DNA of 33,588 bases from Propionibacteriales bacterium (GTDB lineage: Bacteria; Actinomycetota; Actinomycetes; Propionibacteriales; Nocardioidaceae): positions 1 to 33,588 of the forward strand of contig JAEKKP010000094.1 in assembly GCA_019510315.1 (NCBI GenBank). Direction: 5' to 3'. Made by a program: the position numbers and the translations under genes. Positions 1-7,997 of the stretch are shown one piece after another; position 1 is the first letter of the stretch, and each line of letters begins with the position of its first letter. Below the pieces are notes generated by a model. The model saw only the letters and a list, made by a program, of their open reading frames with translations, was not told the origin of the DNA and did no database searches.

Positions 1-981
1 CTGCAGGGCTCGATCGACCGGCTGCTCTACGGCGAGCGCGGCAACCCGCTGAAGGTGGCGTCGCGGGTCGGGCGGTCGCTGGGATCCGGTCTGGCCGACA
101 CGCTCGAGGAGATCCGCGCCGCGCTGCGACTTCCCTATGTCGGCGTGGTCGTGGACGACGTACCGCTCGCCGAGGGTGGCCGGCTCGACGGGCCGACGGC
201 GACCGTCCCCCTCGACGTCGGCTCGCTCGTGGTCGGCCTCCGCAGCGGTGAGCGCCGGCTCGCGCCGGCCGACGAACGCGTGCTCACACTGCTGGCCGGT
301 CCGCTGTCGACCGCGGTGCGCGCAACCACCCTGCTCGAGCAGCTCCAGGTCTCGCGCGAGCGGCTCGTCGTGGCCCAGGAGGACGAGCGCCGACGACTGC
401 GGCGGGAGCTCCACGACGGGCTGGGGCCCCTGCTCACCGGCGTGGCCCTGTCCGCGGACACCGCGGCCAACCTCGCCGCAGGCCCGTCCGACAGCGCACT
501 CCAGGCGACGTTGACCGGCGTCCGCGGTGACACCCGCGCCGCCATCCAGGAGGTACGCCGCATCGTCGACGGCCTCGGCTCACCCGCCCTCGACGAGCTG
601 GGGCTCGTCGCGGCACTGCGGATCCGGACGGCACAGACGACCCGCCGCACTGACGGGTCGCCGTTGAGCGCCACGATCGAGGCGCCCGACCTGCCCGCAC
701 TGCCACCCGCGGTCGAGCAGGCGCTCTACCGGATCGTCAACGAGGCGGTGACCAACACGGTGCGGCACTCGACCGCCTCGTCGGTGTCGGTCCGGATCAC
801 CTGCGACTCGGCGGTGCACTGCGAGATCAGCGACGACGGCGGCGACACCGGCCCGTGGACGCCCGGCGTCGGCATCTCCGCGATGCGCGAGCGGGTGGCC
901 GAGCTCGGCGGCACCTGCGAGGTGGGCCGCACCCCTGCCGGCGGACTCGTCCGCGTCTGCCTCCCCCTGGTGCTCGCATGA
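1..981 (+). CDS. Two-component sensor histidine kinase, NarL/DesK type (5' end outside the window)
   Basis: The frame is open from base 1, so the gene starts upstream and only the last 326 codons are here. Sensor and any membrane segments are missing. What remains is a GAF-like linker, then a HisKA_3 dimerisation segment with the motif ELHDGLGPLL; the phospho-accepting His is the codon at 412-414. A short HATPase domain follows, with an N-box (IVNEAVTNTVRHS) and a glycine box (GVGISAMRERV). By family knowledge the kinase autophosphorylates on that His and passes phosphate to the regulator encoded next. The stop overlaps the regulator's start as ATGA, so the two are translationally coupled. 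A GTG at 55 is inside the protein, not its start. The signal sensed cannot be told from this fragment. Confidence 0.93.
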   Translation: MQGSIDRLLYGERGNPLKVASRVGRSLGSGLADTLEEIRAALRLPYVGVVVDDVPLAEGGRLDGPTATVPLDVGSLVVGLRSGERRLAPADERVLTLLAGPLSTAVRATTLLEQLQVSRERLVVAQEDERRRLRRELHDGLGPLLTGVALSADTAANLAAGPSDSALQATLTGVRGDTRAAIQEVRRIVDGLGSPALDELGLVAALRIRTAQTTRRTDGSPLSATIEAPDLPALPPAVEQALYRIVNEAVTNTVRHSTASSVSVRITCDSAVHCEISDDGGDTGPWTPGVGISAMRERVAELGGTCEVGRTPAGGLVRVCLPLVLA

Positions 982-1634
982 TCCGCGTGCTGGTCGCCGA
1001 CGACCATCCAGTCGTGCGCTCGGGTCTGGTCGGCGTGCTGTCGTCGCTCGACGGGTTCGAGGTGGTCGCGGTCGCGGCGGACGGTGCCGAGGCGGTGCGC
1101 GAGGCCGTGCTGCACCACCCTGACGTGGCGCTGATGGACCTGCAGATGCCCGGCACAGACGGCTTCACCGCTATCCGCGAGCTGGCCAGGGTCGCTCCGG
1201 CGGTGCGGGTCTGCGTGCTGACGATGTACGACGACGACGACTCTCTCTTCGCCGCCATGCGGGCGGGCGCGCACGGCTACCTCCTCAAGGGCGCCGAGCA
1301 GGACGAGATCGCCCGAGCGGTCCGCGCGATCGCGGCCGGCGAGGTGATCTTCGGCCCCGCGATCGCCGTCCGCGTCCTCCACCAGCTCAACGCGCCGGCC
1401 ACCCAGGCGCCGGGCAGCGCGTTCCCCGAGCTCACCGCCCGGGAGCTGGAGATCCTCGACCTGCTCGCCTCCGCGACACCGACCTCGGCGATCGCACGCC
1501 GGCTGGAGCTGGCCCCGAAGACGGTGAGCAACCACGTCTCCAACATCCTCACCAAGCTCCAGGTCTCCGACCGGACACAGGCCGCGATGAAGGCGCGCGA
1601 GGCCGGGCTCGGGCAGCCGCCGAGCTCGGGCTGA
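978..1634 (+). CDS. NarL/LuxR-family response regulator
   Basis: 218 residues, the usual NarL size. The receiver domain occupies about residues 1-120: acidic pair D8/D9, phospho-acceptor D54 in MDLQMPG, switch T82 and conserved K104 in YLLKG. A LuxR-type helix-turn-helix follows at about 151-210 (LTARELEIL, then KTVSNHVSNILTKL). The ATG at 978 was chosen because it begins the receiver fold exactly (MIRVLVADDHPVV) and overlaps the kinase stop by four bases; the frame is open further upstream but gives no sensible sequence. It should be the DNA-binding output partner of the kinase. Target genes are unknown. Its stop is four bases from the stop of the convergent P450 gene. Confidence 0.95.
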   Translation: MIRVLVADDHPVVRSGLVGVLSSLDGFEVVAVAADGAEAVREAVLHHPDVALMDLQMPGTDGFTAIRELARVAPAVRVCVLTMYDDDDSLFAAMRAGAHGYLLKGAEQDEIARAVRAIAAGEVIFGPAIAVRVLHQLNAPATQAPGSAFPELTARELEILDLLASATPTSAIARRLELAPKTVSNHVSNILTKLQVSDRTQAAMKAREAGLGQPPSSG

Positions 1635-1638
1635 CCCC

Positions 1639-2973
1639 TCAACGTGGTTGCAGGTCGATCTCCAGGGCGTTGAGGTCCAGGGTGTAGGCCAGCGGCTTGC
1701 CGGGTCGGGGGTGCGGGCCGGAGGTGACGACCGGGTCGGCCTGGGTGAGCAACCGGCCGAGGAACGCCTGGCCGAGGAACACCGACAGGCCCGCGCCCGG
1801 ACAGCCCTGCGGGCCGTTGCTGAAGAAGTTGAACGACCAGTCGTCGGACGCGCCCCCGGTGACCCACTCCTCAGGGGCGAACCGGTCGGCGTACGGGATC
1901 CGCTCGCGGTTGCGGTGGTTGAACAGGTTGTGGATCAGCACCTGGCTGCCGGCGGGCACGAGCTCGCCCTGCGGGAAACGGACGTCCTCGGTCGTGACCC
2001 GGCCGAACAGTGCCGTCGTCGGCCAGAGCCGCATCGTGTCGAGGATGCACCCCGCGAGGTACGCCGCACCGGCGACCGACTTCGCCGCCGTGAGCCGCTT
2101 GCCGGTCAGCTCCGCCCGCACCTCGGCCAGCTGGAGGGGGTGGCCGGCCAGCACCGCGAGCGTGCGGACCAGGTTGGCCGGCAACGTGTCGCCCATCGCG
2201 AACAGCCAGTGGATCAGCTGGCCGGCGGCGTCGGTCTCCTCGTCGTCGGTGTGCGGGGCCGCGGCGACGAGACCGGTCAACGCCTCGGGGTCCGGCGTGT
2301 CGACGTACTTCTGCAGATGGGCGTGGAAGTCCTCGTAGCCGGCGGCGGGCTTGCCGGGCATCTTGTTGCCGGCGTCCATGAGGGCGCCGAGCTCGTCGCT
2401 CAGCGCGGTGTCGTCGGCCGCGTCTGCGCCGATCACCACCCGCCGCGTCAGCCGCTGGAAGGCCTCGTGGACGTCGGCCCACGTGACCGGTCGCCCGAGA
2501 CCCAGCACCGCGTCCGCCTCCTCGACCGCGACGGCCGCGAACCGCTGGCCGAGGCGATGGATCGGCCGACCCGTGTCAAGCACGGCCTCGGCGAAGCTGC
2601 GCCGGTCTGCCCACAGGTCCCCGCGAGACAGCGTCAGCGCGGTCGGCTGGAAGGCCGACATCCCCTTGCGCTTCGCGTCGGGATCGGAGGCGAACGGCGT
2701 CGGCGAGCCCTCGAGCACCCGACGGATGTCGTCGGGATGGTGCACCAGCAGCGCCTCCTCGGTGACCAGTCGCACCCAGAACGGCTCGGGACCGTACTTC
2801 TTCACCAGTGACGCGGTGCATCCGTAGGCGAGCTGGTCGGCCTGCACCAGGCCCGCCACAGCGACGACCTTCTCGCGCTTGCGGAACAGGCCCTGGACGA
2901 CGTTGGGCACGCCGACCTGGGCGGTGAACCGGACGCCCTCCGGGATGCTCGCGTGCTTGAAGTCGAGGACCAC
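1639..2973 (-). CDS. Cytochrome P450, partner of the adjacent haem peroxidase
   Basis: 444 residues. The haem-thiolate signature FNFFSNGPQGCPGAG places the cysteine ligand at C391. The I-helix reads FAMGDT (D262, T263), so the acid-alcohol pair of oxygen-activating P450s is present. The K-helix ExxR motif is altered: the sequence is LDTMRLWP, with Asp312 (GAC) in place of Glu before R315. No N-terminal membrane anchor is seen, so a soluble enzyme is likely. GTG at 2973 is preferred because GGGGGAG lies nine bases upstream; the frame is open further back but overlaps the peroxidase. Only one base separates the peroxidase stop from this start, so the two are coupled. By analogy with fungal dioxygenase-P450 fusions it may act on the oxygenated fatty acid made by its partner; this is inference. 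No ferredoxin gene lies nearby. Confidence 0.88.
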   Translation of the reverse strand: MVLDFKHASIPEGVRFTAQVGVPNVVQGLFRKREKVVAVAGLVQADQLAYGCTASLVKKYGPEPFWVRLVTEEALLVHHPDDIRRVLEGSPTPFASDPDAKRKGMSAFQPTALTLSRGDLWADRRSFAEAVLDTGRPIHRLGQRFAAVAVEEADAVLGLGRPVTWADVHEAFQRLTRRVVIGADAADDTALSDELGALMDAGNKMPGKPAAGYEDFHAHLQKYVDTPDPEALTGLVAAAPHTDDEETDAAGQLIHWLFAMGDTLPANLVRTLAVLAGHPLQLAEVRAELTGKRLTAAKSVAGAAYLAGCILDTMRLWPTTALFGRVTTEDVRFPQGELVPAGSQVLIHNLFNHRNRERIPYADRFAPEEWVTGGASDDWSFNFFSNGPQGCPGAGLSVFLGQAFLGRLLTQADPVVTSGPHPRPGKPLAYTLDLNALEIDLQPR

Positions 2974-2974
2974 G

Positions 2975-4786
2975 TCAGGCCGCTCCCCCGGGCGTCGACT
3001 TCCGCCACGGCGCGAACGCGTTGGCGCTGCCCTCCAGGGCCGGGGCCAGCTCCGGGAAGTGCCGCACGACCACGTCGGCCATCGTGTGCCGGTCGATCCA
3101 GTCGAGGCCCTGGGCCGTGTAGATCTCGGGCGTGTAGTCGCGCGTGAAGAACCGGTCACTCTTCAGTCGGCGGGATGCCATCAGGATGAAGATCCGGAAG
3201 GCCGTGTCGCTGAACCCGAATCCCGTGGGCGGCTTCTCCCCGAGCAGCCCGACCTGCAGGTCGACGTCGTCGATCTGGCCGTTGTAGACGTCCCTGATCT
3301 CGGCGTTCCACGCCGGGTCCGGGGTGAGCTTGTCGAACGACGTCACGCGCGGCATCCGCAGCTGCTCGCGGAAGTCGTTGTAGCGGCGGACACCGCGCTC
3401 GCGGTCGCGGAGCACATCGATCGTGCCGAGGTCGACGTGCTGTCCGGTCACCCTGGTGTGGTCCATCAGTGCTCGCGGGTGGTTGTGCAGCGTGATCTTG
3501 CCGGGGTGCTCGGTGCCGAAGTGGTACATCAGGTCGGACCAGCCGTACTTGTCGACGGCCGCGCGGGTGTCGTTGCCCATCAGCGAGTTGAACTCGACCT
3601 CCTCGATCAGCGCCCCCGTGCGGTGGTCGTGGATCGCGTAGTCGTCAGGGATCAGCGGGTGCAGCCGGTAGACCGAGATGAACTCCTCGGTGATCGCGAA
3701 CGAGGCGCCGTGGTGCTTGAGCTCGCTGCCGATGATGCCGGCGCCGGCCTCGAGGTCGAGCGTCTTGGTGATCAGCCGGGTCGCCTTCGCCCACTGCGGC
3801 AGCGCGCCGTACCAGTTGGCGTGCATGCCGGTCTGCAGCACCGGTGTGTTGAGGATGCCGGGCGTCCACTCGACCGTGTGGATCTTCGCCATCAGTGCCG
3901 CGTTGACCAGCCGGGCGGTCAGGAAGAGCCGCTCGTCGTCCCACGACGGGTAGGACTTCCGGAGCATGTCGCAGATCGCGTTGTGCTCCTTGACGAAGAG
4001 CGTGTGCAGCAGCGAGAGCCCGACCCAGTAGTTGTCGTTGAAGCCGGTGCGGTCGATGCCGGCCAGCACCGGGTCCTCCTCGAGCGGGAGCTTCCCGTCG
4101 ATGAGCAGCATCTTCCCGTCCTCGCCGGCTCGCATGACCCGGTTCTGGTCCTGGCTCGAGCCGTAGATCGAGGAGCCGTCCCACCAGTGCGTCACCTTGT
4201 TGAGGTACGTCGCCGGGCGCCCGTCCTCGGGATCCTGCGTGCGGTCCGCGGTCGTGCGCTCGACGACCATCGGGTCCTCGGACCAGTTGTCGTCGGCGGC
4301 GAGCTCGATGTCGATCCGTCGCTCGGGGTCGTTGGTGCCGTGGCCGAACCAGCCGTGGTTCTGGAACTGGATCCAGGCGGCCGCCAGCACGTTGAGCCCG
4401 GTGGCCGGCTGGAACTCGTCGCGCCAGAACAGCCGCCGGCTGACCTCGCGGGGCGACGGGCTCAGCAGCCGCGGCGGGTCCTCGGCCTTCGTCTGGTCGA
4501 GCGCGAAGTTGCGGCCGAAACGCGTGCCGGCCGAGCCCATCTGGGCGTCGTACGGGTCCTGGCGGGTGCCGTCGTAGGTCCGGTACGGCGGCAGGTCGGC
4601 GATCTCCTCCTCCACGATGTCATCGCGCGTCTCGTGGAGGTTGTCGTGCCGCAGGTCCTCTCGCAGCGCGGCGAGGTTGAGTGCGCCCGCCGGTCCTGGC
4701 AGCTTGTGCCAGGGGACGCCGGCCTTGTTGACCGTGCGCCACACGGCGGCGTTGGTCCCGGTGATGATTCCGCGGATCGACGGCAT
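2975..4786 (-). CDS. Cyclooxygenase/fatty-acid dioxygenase-type haem peroxidase
   Basis: 603 residues of the animal haem-peroxidase superfamily. A distal His lies in QFQNHGWFGHG (H144). SVYRLHPLIPD carries Tyr373 and, three residues later, His376. This Y-x-x-H spacing matches the catalytic Tyr and proximal His of cyclooxygenases, plant alpha-dioxygenases and fungal linoleate diol synthases (YRWH). LLHTLFVKEHN at about 259-269 is another family hallmark. The retained Tyr argues for dioxygenation of a fatty acid rather than plain peroxidase activity; the substrate is not known. There is no signal peptide. ATG at 4786 was chosen because AAGGGA lies a few bases upstream; an ATG at 4837 lacks this. 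It is the first gene of a two-gene operon with the P450. Confidence 0.9.
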   Translation of the reverse strand: MPSIRGIITGTNAAVWRTVNKAGVPWHKLPGPAGALNLAALREDLRHDNLHETRDDIVEEEIADLPPYRTYDGTRQDPYDAQMGSAGTRFGRNFALDQTKAEDPPRLLSPSPREVSRRLFWRDEFQPATGLNVLAAAWIQFQNHGWFGHGTNDPERRIDIELAADDNWSEDPMVVERTTADRTQDPEDGRPATYLNKVTHWWDGSSIYGSSQDQNRVMRAGEDGKMLLIDGKLPLEEDPVLAGIDRTGFNDNYWVGLSLLHTLFVKEHNAICDMLRKSYPSWDDERLFLTARLVNAALMAKIHTVEWTPGILNTPVLQTGMHANWYGALPQWAKATRLITKTLDLEAGAGIIGSELKHHGASFAITEEFISVYRLHPLIPDDYAIHDHRTGALIEEVEFNSLMGNDTRAAVDKYGWSDLMYHFGTEHPGKITLHNHPRALMDHTRVTGQHVDLGTIDVLRDRERGVRRYNDFREQLRMPRVTSFDKLTPDPAWNAEIRDVYNGQIDDVDLQVGLLGEKPPTGFGFSDTAFRIFILMASRRLKSDRFFTRDYTPEIYTAQGLDWIDRHTMADVVVRHFPELAPALEGSANAFAPWRKSTPGGAA

Positions 4787-4873
4787 GACGGTCCCTTCGT
4801 CTGCCTCCCTGCTGCGGAAGTTATCACCGCCGATCACTCTGCCGGGAGTCCCTCGAACCGTCCGCGGACAGCA

Positions 4874-4907
4874 CCGCGCCGGAAGGACCGAAGTCCTCCC
4901 GGCGCGG
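4874..4907 (-). terminator. Strong GC hairpin after the secreted-protein gene
   Basis: CCGCGCCGG (4874-4882) pairs perfectly with CCGGCGCGG (4899-4907). After one mismatch, AGGAC (4884-4888) pairs with GTCCT (4893-4897), closing a CGAA loop. The 14-pair stem lies 34 bases beyond the stop of the leftward gene ending at 4941 and before the peroxidase start. There is no T-run after it, which is common for actinobacterial terminators. It would separate the peroxidase-P450 operon from the gene upstream. Confidence 0.75.
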
Positions 4908-4940
4908 CTCCGAACAGCGTCCTGCTACTCCAATTCTGGG

Positions 4941-6917
4941 TCAGAGCGGCAGAAGCGCTGTCAGCTGGGCGAGCAGCGCGCTCACCGTCGGGTCAGCTGT
5001 GGCTTGACCGACGGCCTGGCCCACTGCAGCGTTCACGGCGTCGGTGAGCTTCTCCCCGGCCGGCGAAGGCTTGGCCAGCGGGTCGAAGATCGTGCCGAGG
5101 CCGTATGCCGGGTACGGGTTGTTCAGCAGCGCGACACCCGTGCCCAGCATGAAGTTGAGCGAGAAGCAGCCGAGCGACCCGAGGCTCGTCTCGGACGCCG
5201 TCCACGTCGCCGTGCCCATGAAGTCCAGGCTCCGGGCCACGGTCGCGTGACCCGATGCCACGAACGGCTCGATCCACACCGGGTACCCGCCCGGGGCGTC
5301 CGCCGCAGTGTCGAGGCCGAGGACCGACGACGTCGTGTTGACGGTCGCACCCGAGGCGAACTTGCCCAGGATGTGGTAGACCGGGCCGCCCACGATGGCG
5401 CCGAGCGGGCCCGTCGCCGGCACGGCCGGCAGCAGGTCGGACCTGGTCACCGTGTAGCCGTCCGGCAGGCTGCGCGTGAACCTGTCGGTCTTGGGCACCG
5501 CGGCGTAGCCCGCGTTGCTCGCAGTCTTCGTGACACAGGTGTTGGAGCTCAGGTTGGCGTAGATGTTCAGGATGATCCCGGCCTGCACCGTGGTGTCGGT
5601 GTAGAGCTGGATTCCACCGGGCTTGCCGGTCGGGTCGATCTGCAGCGCGTCGAGCAGGCTCAGCGACAACGTCTGACCGTTGGAGGTCACCCCGACCCGG
5701 GTCGCCAGCAGGCTGGCGAGGTCGATGCCCTTGGCAGCCGCAGCCGCCTCGAGCTTGTCGAGAGTGCTCTTGTACAACGCGTCCTGCGCCGTCCCGAGCG
5801 ACATCAGCGTCCGGACCGTGCCACCGTTCGACGCGTGCGCGATGAACGCCTTGGTCTGGAGGTCGAACACCCCGACCAGGCTCGGCTCCTGAGCGTTCTG
5901 CAGTGGCCGGTTGACGAACATCAGCCGTGGTGTGCAGCCCGCCGACGGGTCGCACTGGAGTGCGCCGCTGGGCAGGCACGTGCTCGGGTCGGCGACGCAC
6001 GTCTCCGGGTCACCGGGCAGCGGGAAGCTCGACGCGTCGGGCAGGCTGTAGAACTTCATGCTGTTCGCGGTGCCGGCGTAGATCGGGGAGCTCTTCGTGT
6101 CGACCGTGAACTGGAACTCCGCAGGGTTCTGGTTCGCGTTGACGGTGCCCTTGCCGAAGACGTCCTTGAAGGTGTCGTGCCACGGCCGGTACTCGAACGT
6201 CGTCGTCGTGGTCACCGGCCCGGCGATCACGGTCTTGTTGCCGGTGGCAGGGTTCGGGACGCCGATGACGCAGGTGCCCTGGACGCCACCGGGTCCGGTC
6301 GAGTCGCTCTTGGTCATGTTCTGGTTGACCGTGGTCACCGTGTAGACCCCGGCCGGCTTGCCGGTGAGATCGACGCTGACGGTGTAGCCGTGGTTCGTGC
6401 CGGTGCCGGCGTAGTCACCGCGGTAGTTCGTGTCGTTGGGCGCCAACGGCTGGGGTGAGAGCGCGCCGCCGGTGCCGCCGACGGGGTTGATGTCCCTCAC
6501 CGGGCTGACGGCCGGTGTCCCGACGACGTTGTTGCTCGGGTCCTTGACCGTGACGATGGTCCGCGGTGTGTTGTTCTTGCCGCCGGTCGCAGGGTTGTCA
6601 CCCGCGCACAGCTTGCTCGAGAACTTGAGGAGCTTCAGGGTGTTCAGGGTCGCGGGTGCGTACGCCGCGTTGGCGACGGTCGCGACGCTTCCCGAGCGGT
6701 AGTACATCAGCGCCGCGTTGTCGACGGTGATGGTCGCGGTTGCGTTGCGGATGACCGGGCCGTGGGGTCCCGTCTCCGTCGAGCCCACCGTGGTGGTCGC
6801 ACCGGCCGGGATCAGGGTCGCTCCCGCGGCGACCAGGGCGAACGTGGCGAGGAGCGCGCCGAATCGGCGCGTCCTGGGAGTGACCGCCGGCTGACGCCGG
6901 CGTGCATGCTTTGGCAT
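4941..6917 (-). CDS. Large secreted protein of unknown function
   Basis: 658 residues; I do not recognise a family. The N-terminus is basic (residues 1-18, several Arg) followed by a hydrophobic core at about 20-36 and a likely signal-peptidase site after IPAGA at residue 40, so it should be exported. The mature part is rich in Thr, Gly, Ala and Asn, with beta-type sequence, and holds a cysteine-rich patch at about 304-328. There is no C-terminal membrane helix, LPxTG-like motif or lipobox, so it is probably released or loosely bound to the wall. ATG at 6917 is preceded by AGGAG with five bases spacing. A hairpin terminator follows. It points the same way as the downstream peroxidase-P450 pair, but the terminator argues against one transcript. 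Confidence 0.85.
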   Translation of the reverse strand: MPKHARRRQPAVTPRTRRFGALLATFALVAAGATLIPAGATTTVGSTETGPHGPVIRNATATITVDNAALMYYRSGSVATVANAAYAPATLNTLKLLKFSSKLCAGDNPATGGKNNTPRTIVTVKDPSNNVVGTPAVSPVRDINPVGGTGGALSPQPLAPNDTNYRGDYAGTGTNHGYTVSVDLTGKPAGVYTVTTVNQNMTKSDSTGPGGVQGTCVIGVPNPATGNKTVIAGPVTTTTTFEYRPWHDTFKDVFGKGTVNANQNPAEFQFTVDTKSSPIYAGTANSMKFYSLPDASSFPLPGDPETCVADPSTCLPSGALQCDPSAGCTPRLMFVNRPLQNAQEPSLVGVFDLQTKAFIAHASNGGTVRTLMSLGTAQDALYKSTLDKLEAAAAAKGIDLASLLATRVGVTSNGQTLSLSLLDALQIDPTGKPGGIQLYTDTTVQAGIILNIYANLSSNTCVTKTASNAGYAAVPKTDRFTRSLPDGYTVTRSDLLPAVPATGPLGAIVGGPVYHILGKFASGATVNTTSSVLGLDTAADAPGGYPVWIEPFVASGHATVARSLDFMGTATWTASETSLGSLGCFSLNFMLGTGVALLNNPYPAYGLGTIFDPLAKPSPAGEKLTDAVNAAVGQAVGQATADPTVSALLAQLTALLPL

Positions 6918-6998
6918 ACCTGCTCCTGGGAGGAAGGCAGCAGCCCCGAGCCCGCTGGTTGATGAGGGCGATCACAATGTGGCCGAGCTCAGATCGCG

Positions 6999-7015
6999 CT
7001 GTCAGCAACTGGCAG
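6999..7015. promoter_or_regulatory. Imperfect 17-base dyad upstream of the secreted-protein gene
   Basis: CTGTCAG-CAA-CTGGCAG is a near-palindrome (6 of 7 arm positions pair) within the 186-base gap between the LigD-polymerase stop (7104) and the secreted-protein start (6917). It could be an operator of the leftward secreted-protein gene or a weak transcript end for the polymerase gene. I see no clear -35/-10 pair to decide between these. Confidence 0.25.
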
Positions 7016-7103
7016 AAATGTCCCAGTAGCGCGACTAGACACCTTCAGAACCACCCGTAACTTCTCGGTGACCAGTCTCGTTTCCCGCTCCCACGGGGCC
7101 GGA

Positions 7104-7997
7104 TCAGACGTCGCGCTCGAGCACCTCGTCGAAGCGCAGGTGCTCGATCCCGAACGGATCCTCGGCACCCGCCTCGATCTCGTCCCACGTGCGTGGTGCG
7201 GCGACCGTCGGGACGTCGCGACCGCGCAGGGAGTACGGCGCGATGGTCGTCTTCGAGCCGCTGTTCTGCGACCAGTCGAGGAAGACCTTGCCGCCGCGGC
7301 GCGCCTTCGTCATCTGCGAGACGACCAGCTTGGGGTGCGCCTTCTCGAGCTCCTCGGCGATGCCCTTGGCGTAGTCGCGGACCTGGTCGCTGTCGCGACG
7401 GCCGTCCACCTCGGCGTACAGGTGGATGCCCTTGGACCCGCTGGTGACGGGCAGGCAGTCGAGCCCGTCGGCGGCAAGGCGCTCGCGGACGAGCAGTGCG
7501 ACCTGCGAGCACTCCATCAGCCCTGCCGGATCGCCGGGGTCGAGGTCGATCACCATCTTGTCGGGGTGTCGGGGCCGTCCCTTGGCGTCAACGGTCCACT
7601 GGTGCACGTGCAGCTCGAGCGCCGCCAGGTTCACCAGCCAGGTCAGCGTCGCCAGCGAGTCGACGATCGGGAACTCCAGGGTGCCGGCCTCCTTCGACGC
7701 CGTGCGCGACCCGGTGGTCGGCACCTTTGCGGTGCGCACCCAGCTCGGCGTGCCGGCCGGCACGTTCTTCTCGAAGAAGGACTTGTCGCCGGTCCCGTGC
7801 GGCCAGCGGATCCGGGTGACCGCCCGGTCGGCCAGCACCGGCAGCATGCGGGGCGCGACCTGCGCGTAGTAGTTGAGGACCTCACCCTTGGTCGTGCCCG
7901 TGCGCGGGTACATCACCTTCTCGAGGTTGACCAGCGTGAGCGTGCGGCCCTCGACCTCCACGCGCACCTCCGTGCGCTCCTGCTCGGCCACCCTCAT
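7104..7997 (-). CDS. ligD: LigD-type NHEJ DNA polymerase/primase (stand-alone POL domain)
   Basis: 297 residues, the size of an isolated LigD polymerase domain of the archaeo-eukaryotic primase superfamily. The catalytic aspartates lie in MVIDLDPGD (D151, D153). The nucleotide-binding SGSKGIHLY (187-194) and the late motif DWSQNSGSKTTIAPYS (241-256) are intact. By family knowledge it fills gaps and adds ribonucleotides at broken ends during non-homologous end joining, recruited by Ku. ATG at 7997 overlaps the stop of the upstream transpeptidase gene (ATGA). A GTG two codons later has GGGAG at better spacing and may be the true start. It is the last gene of the leftward run. In mycobacteria this domain is fused to the ligase; here it is a separate gene. 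Confidence 0.93.
   Translation of the reverse strand: MRVAEQERTEVRVEVEGRTLTLVNLEKVMYPRTGTTKGEVLNYYAQVAPRMLPVLADRAVTRIRWPHGTGDKSFFEKNVPAGTPSWVRTAKVPTTGSRTASKEAGTLEFPIVDSLATLTWLVNLAALELHVHQWTVDAKGRPRHPDKMVIDLDPGDPAGLMECSQVALLVRERLAADGLDCLPVTSGSKGIHLYAEVDGRRDSDQVRDYAKGIAEELEKAHPKLVVSQMTKARRGGKVFLDWSQNSGSKTTIAPYSLRGRDVPTVAAPRTWDEIEAGAEDPFGIEHLRFDEVLERDV

Noticed and set aside
2879-5047. A 722-codon open frame on the plus strand across the peroxidase gene.
   Set aside because: It is antisense to two well-supported genes and is rich in Val, Arg, Glu and Leu repeats typical of shadow frames in GC-rich DNA; no family motif is seen.
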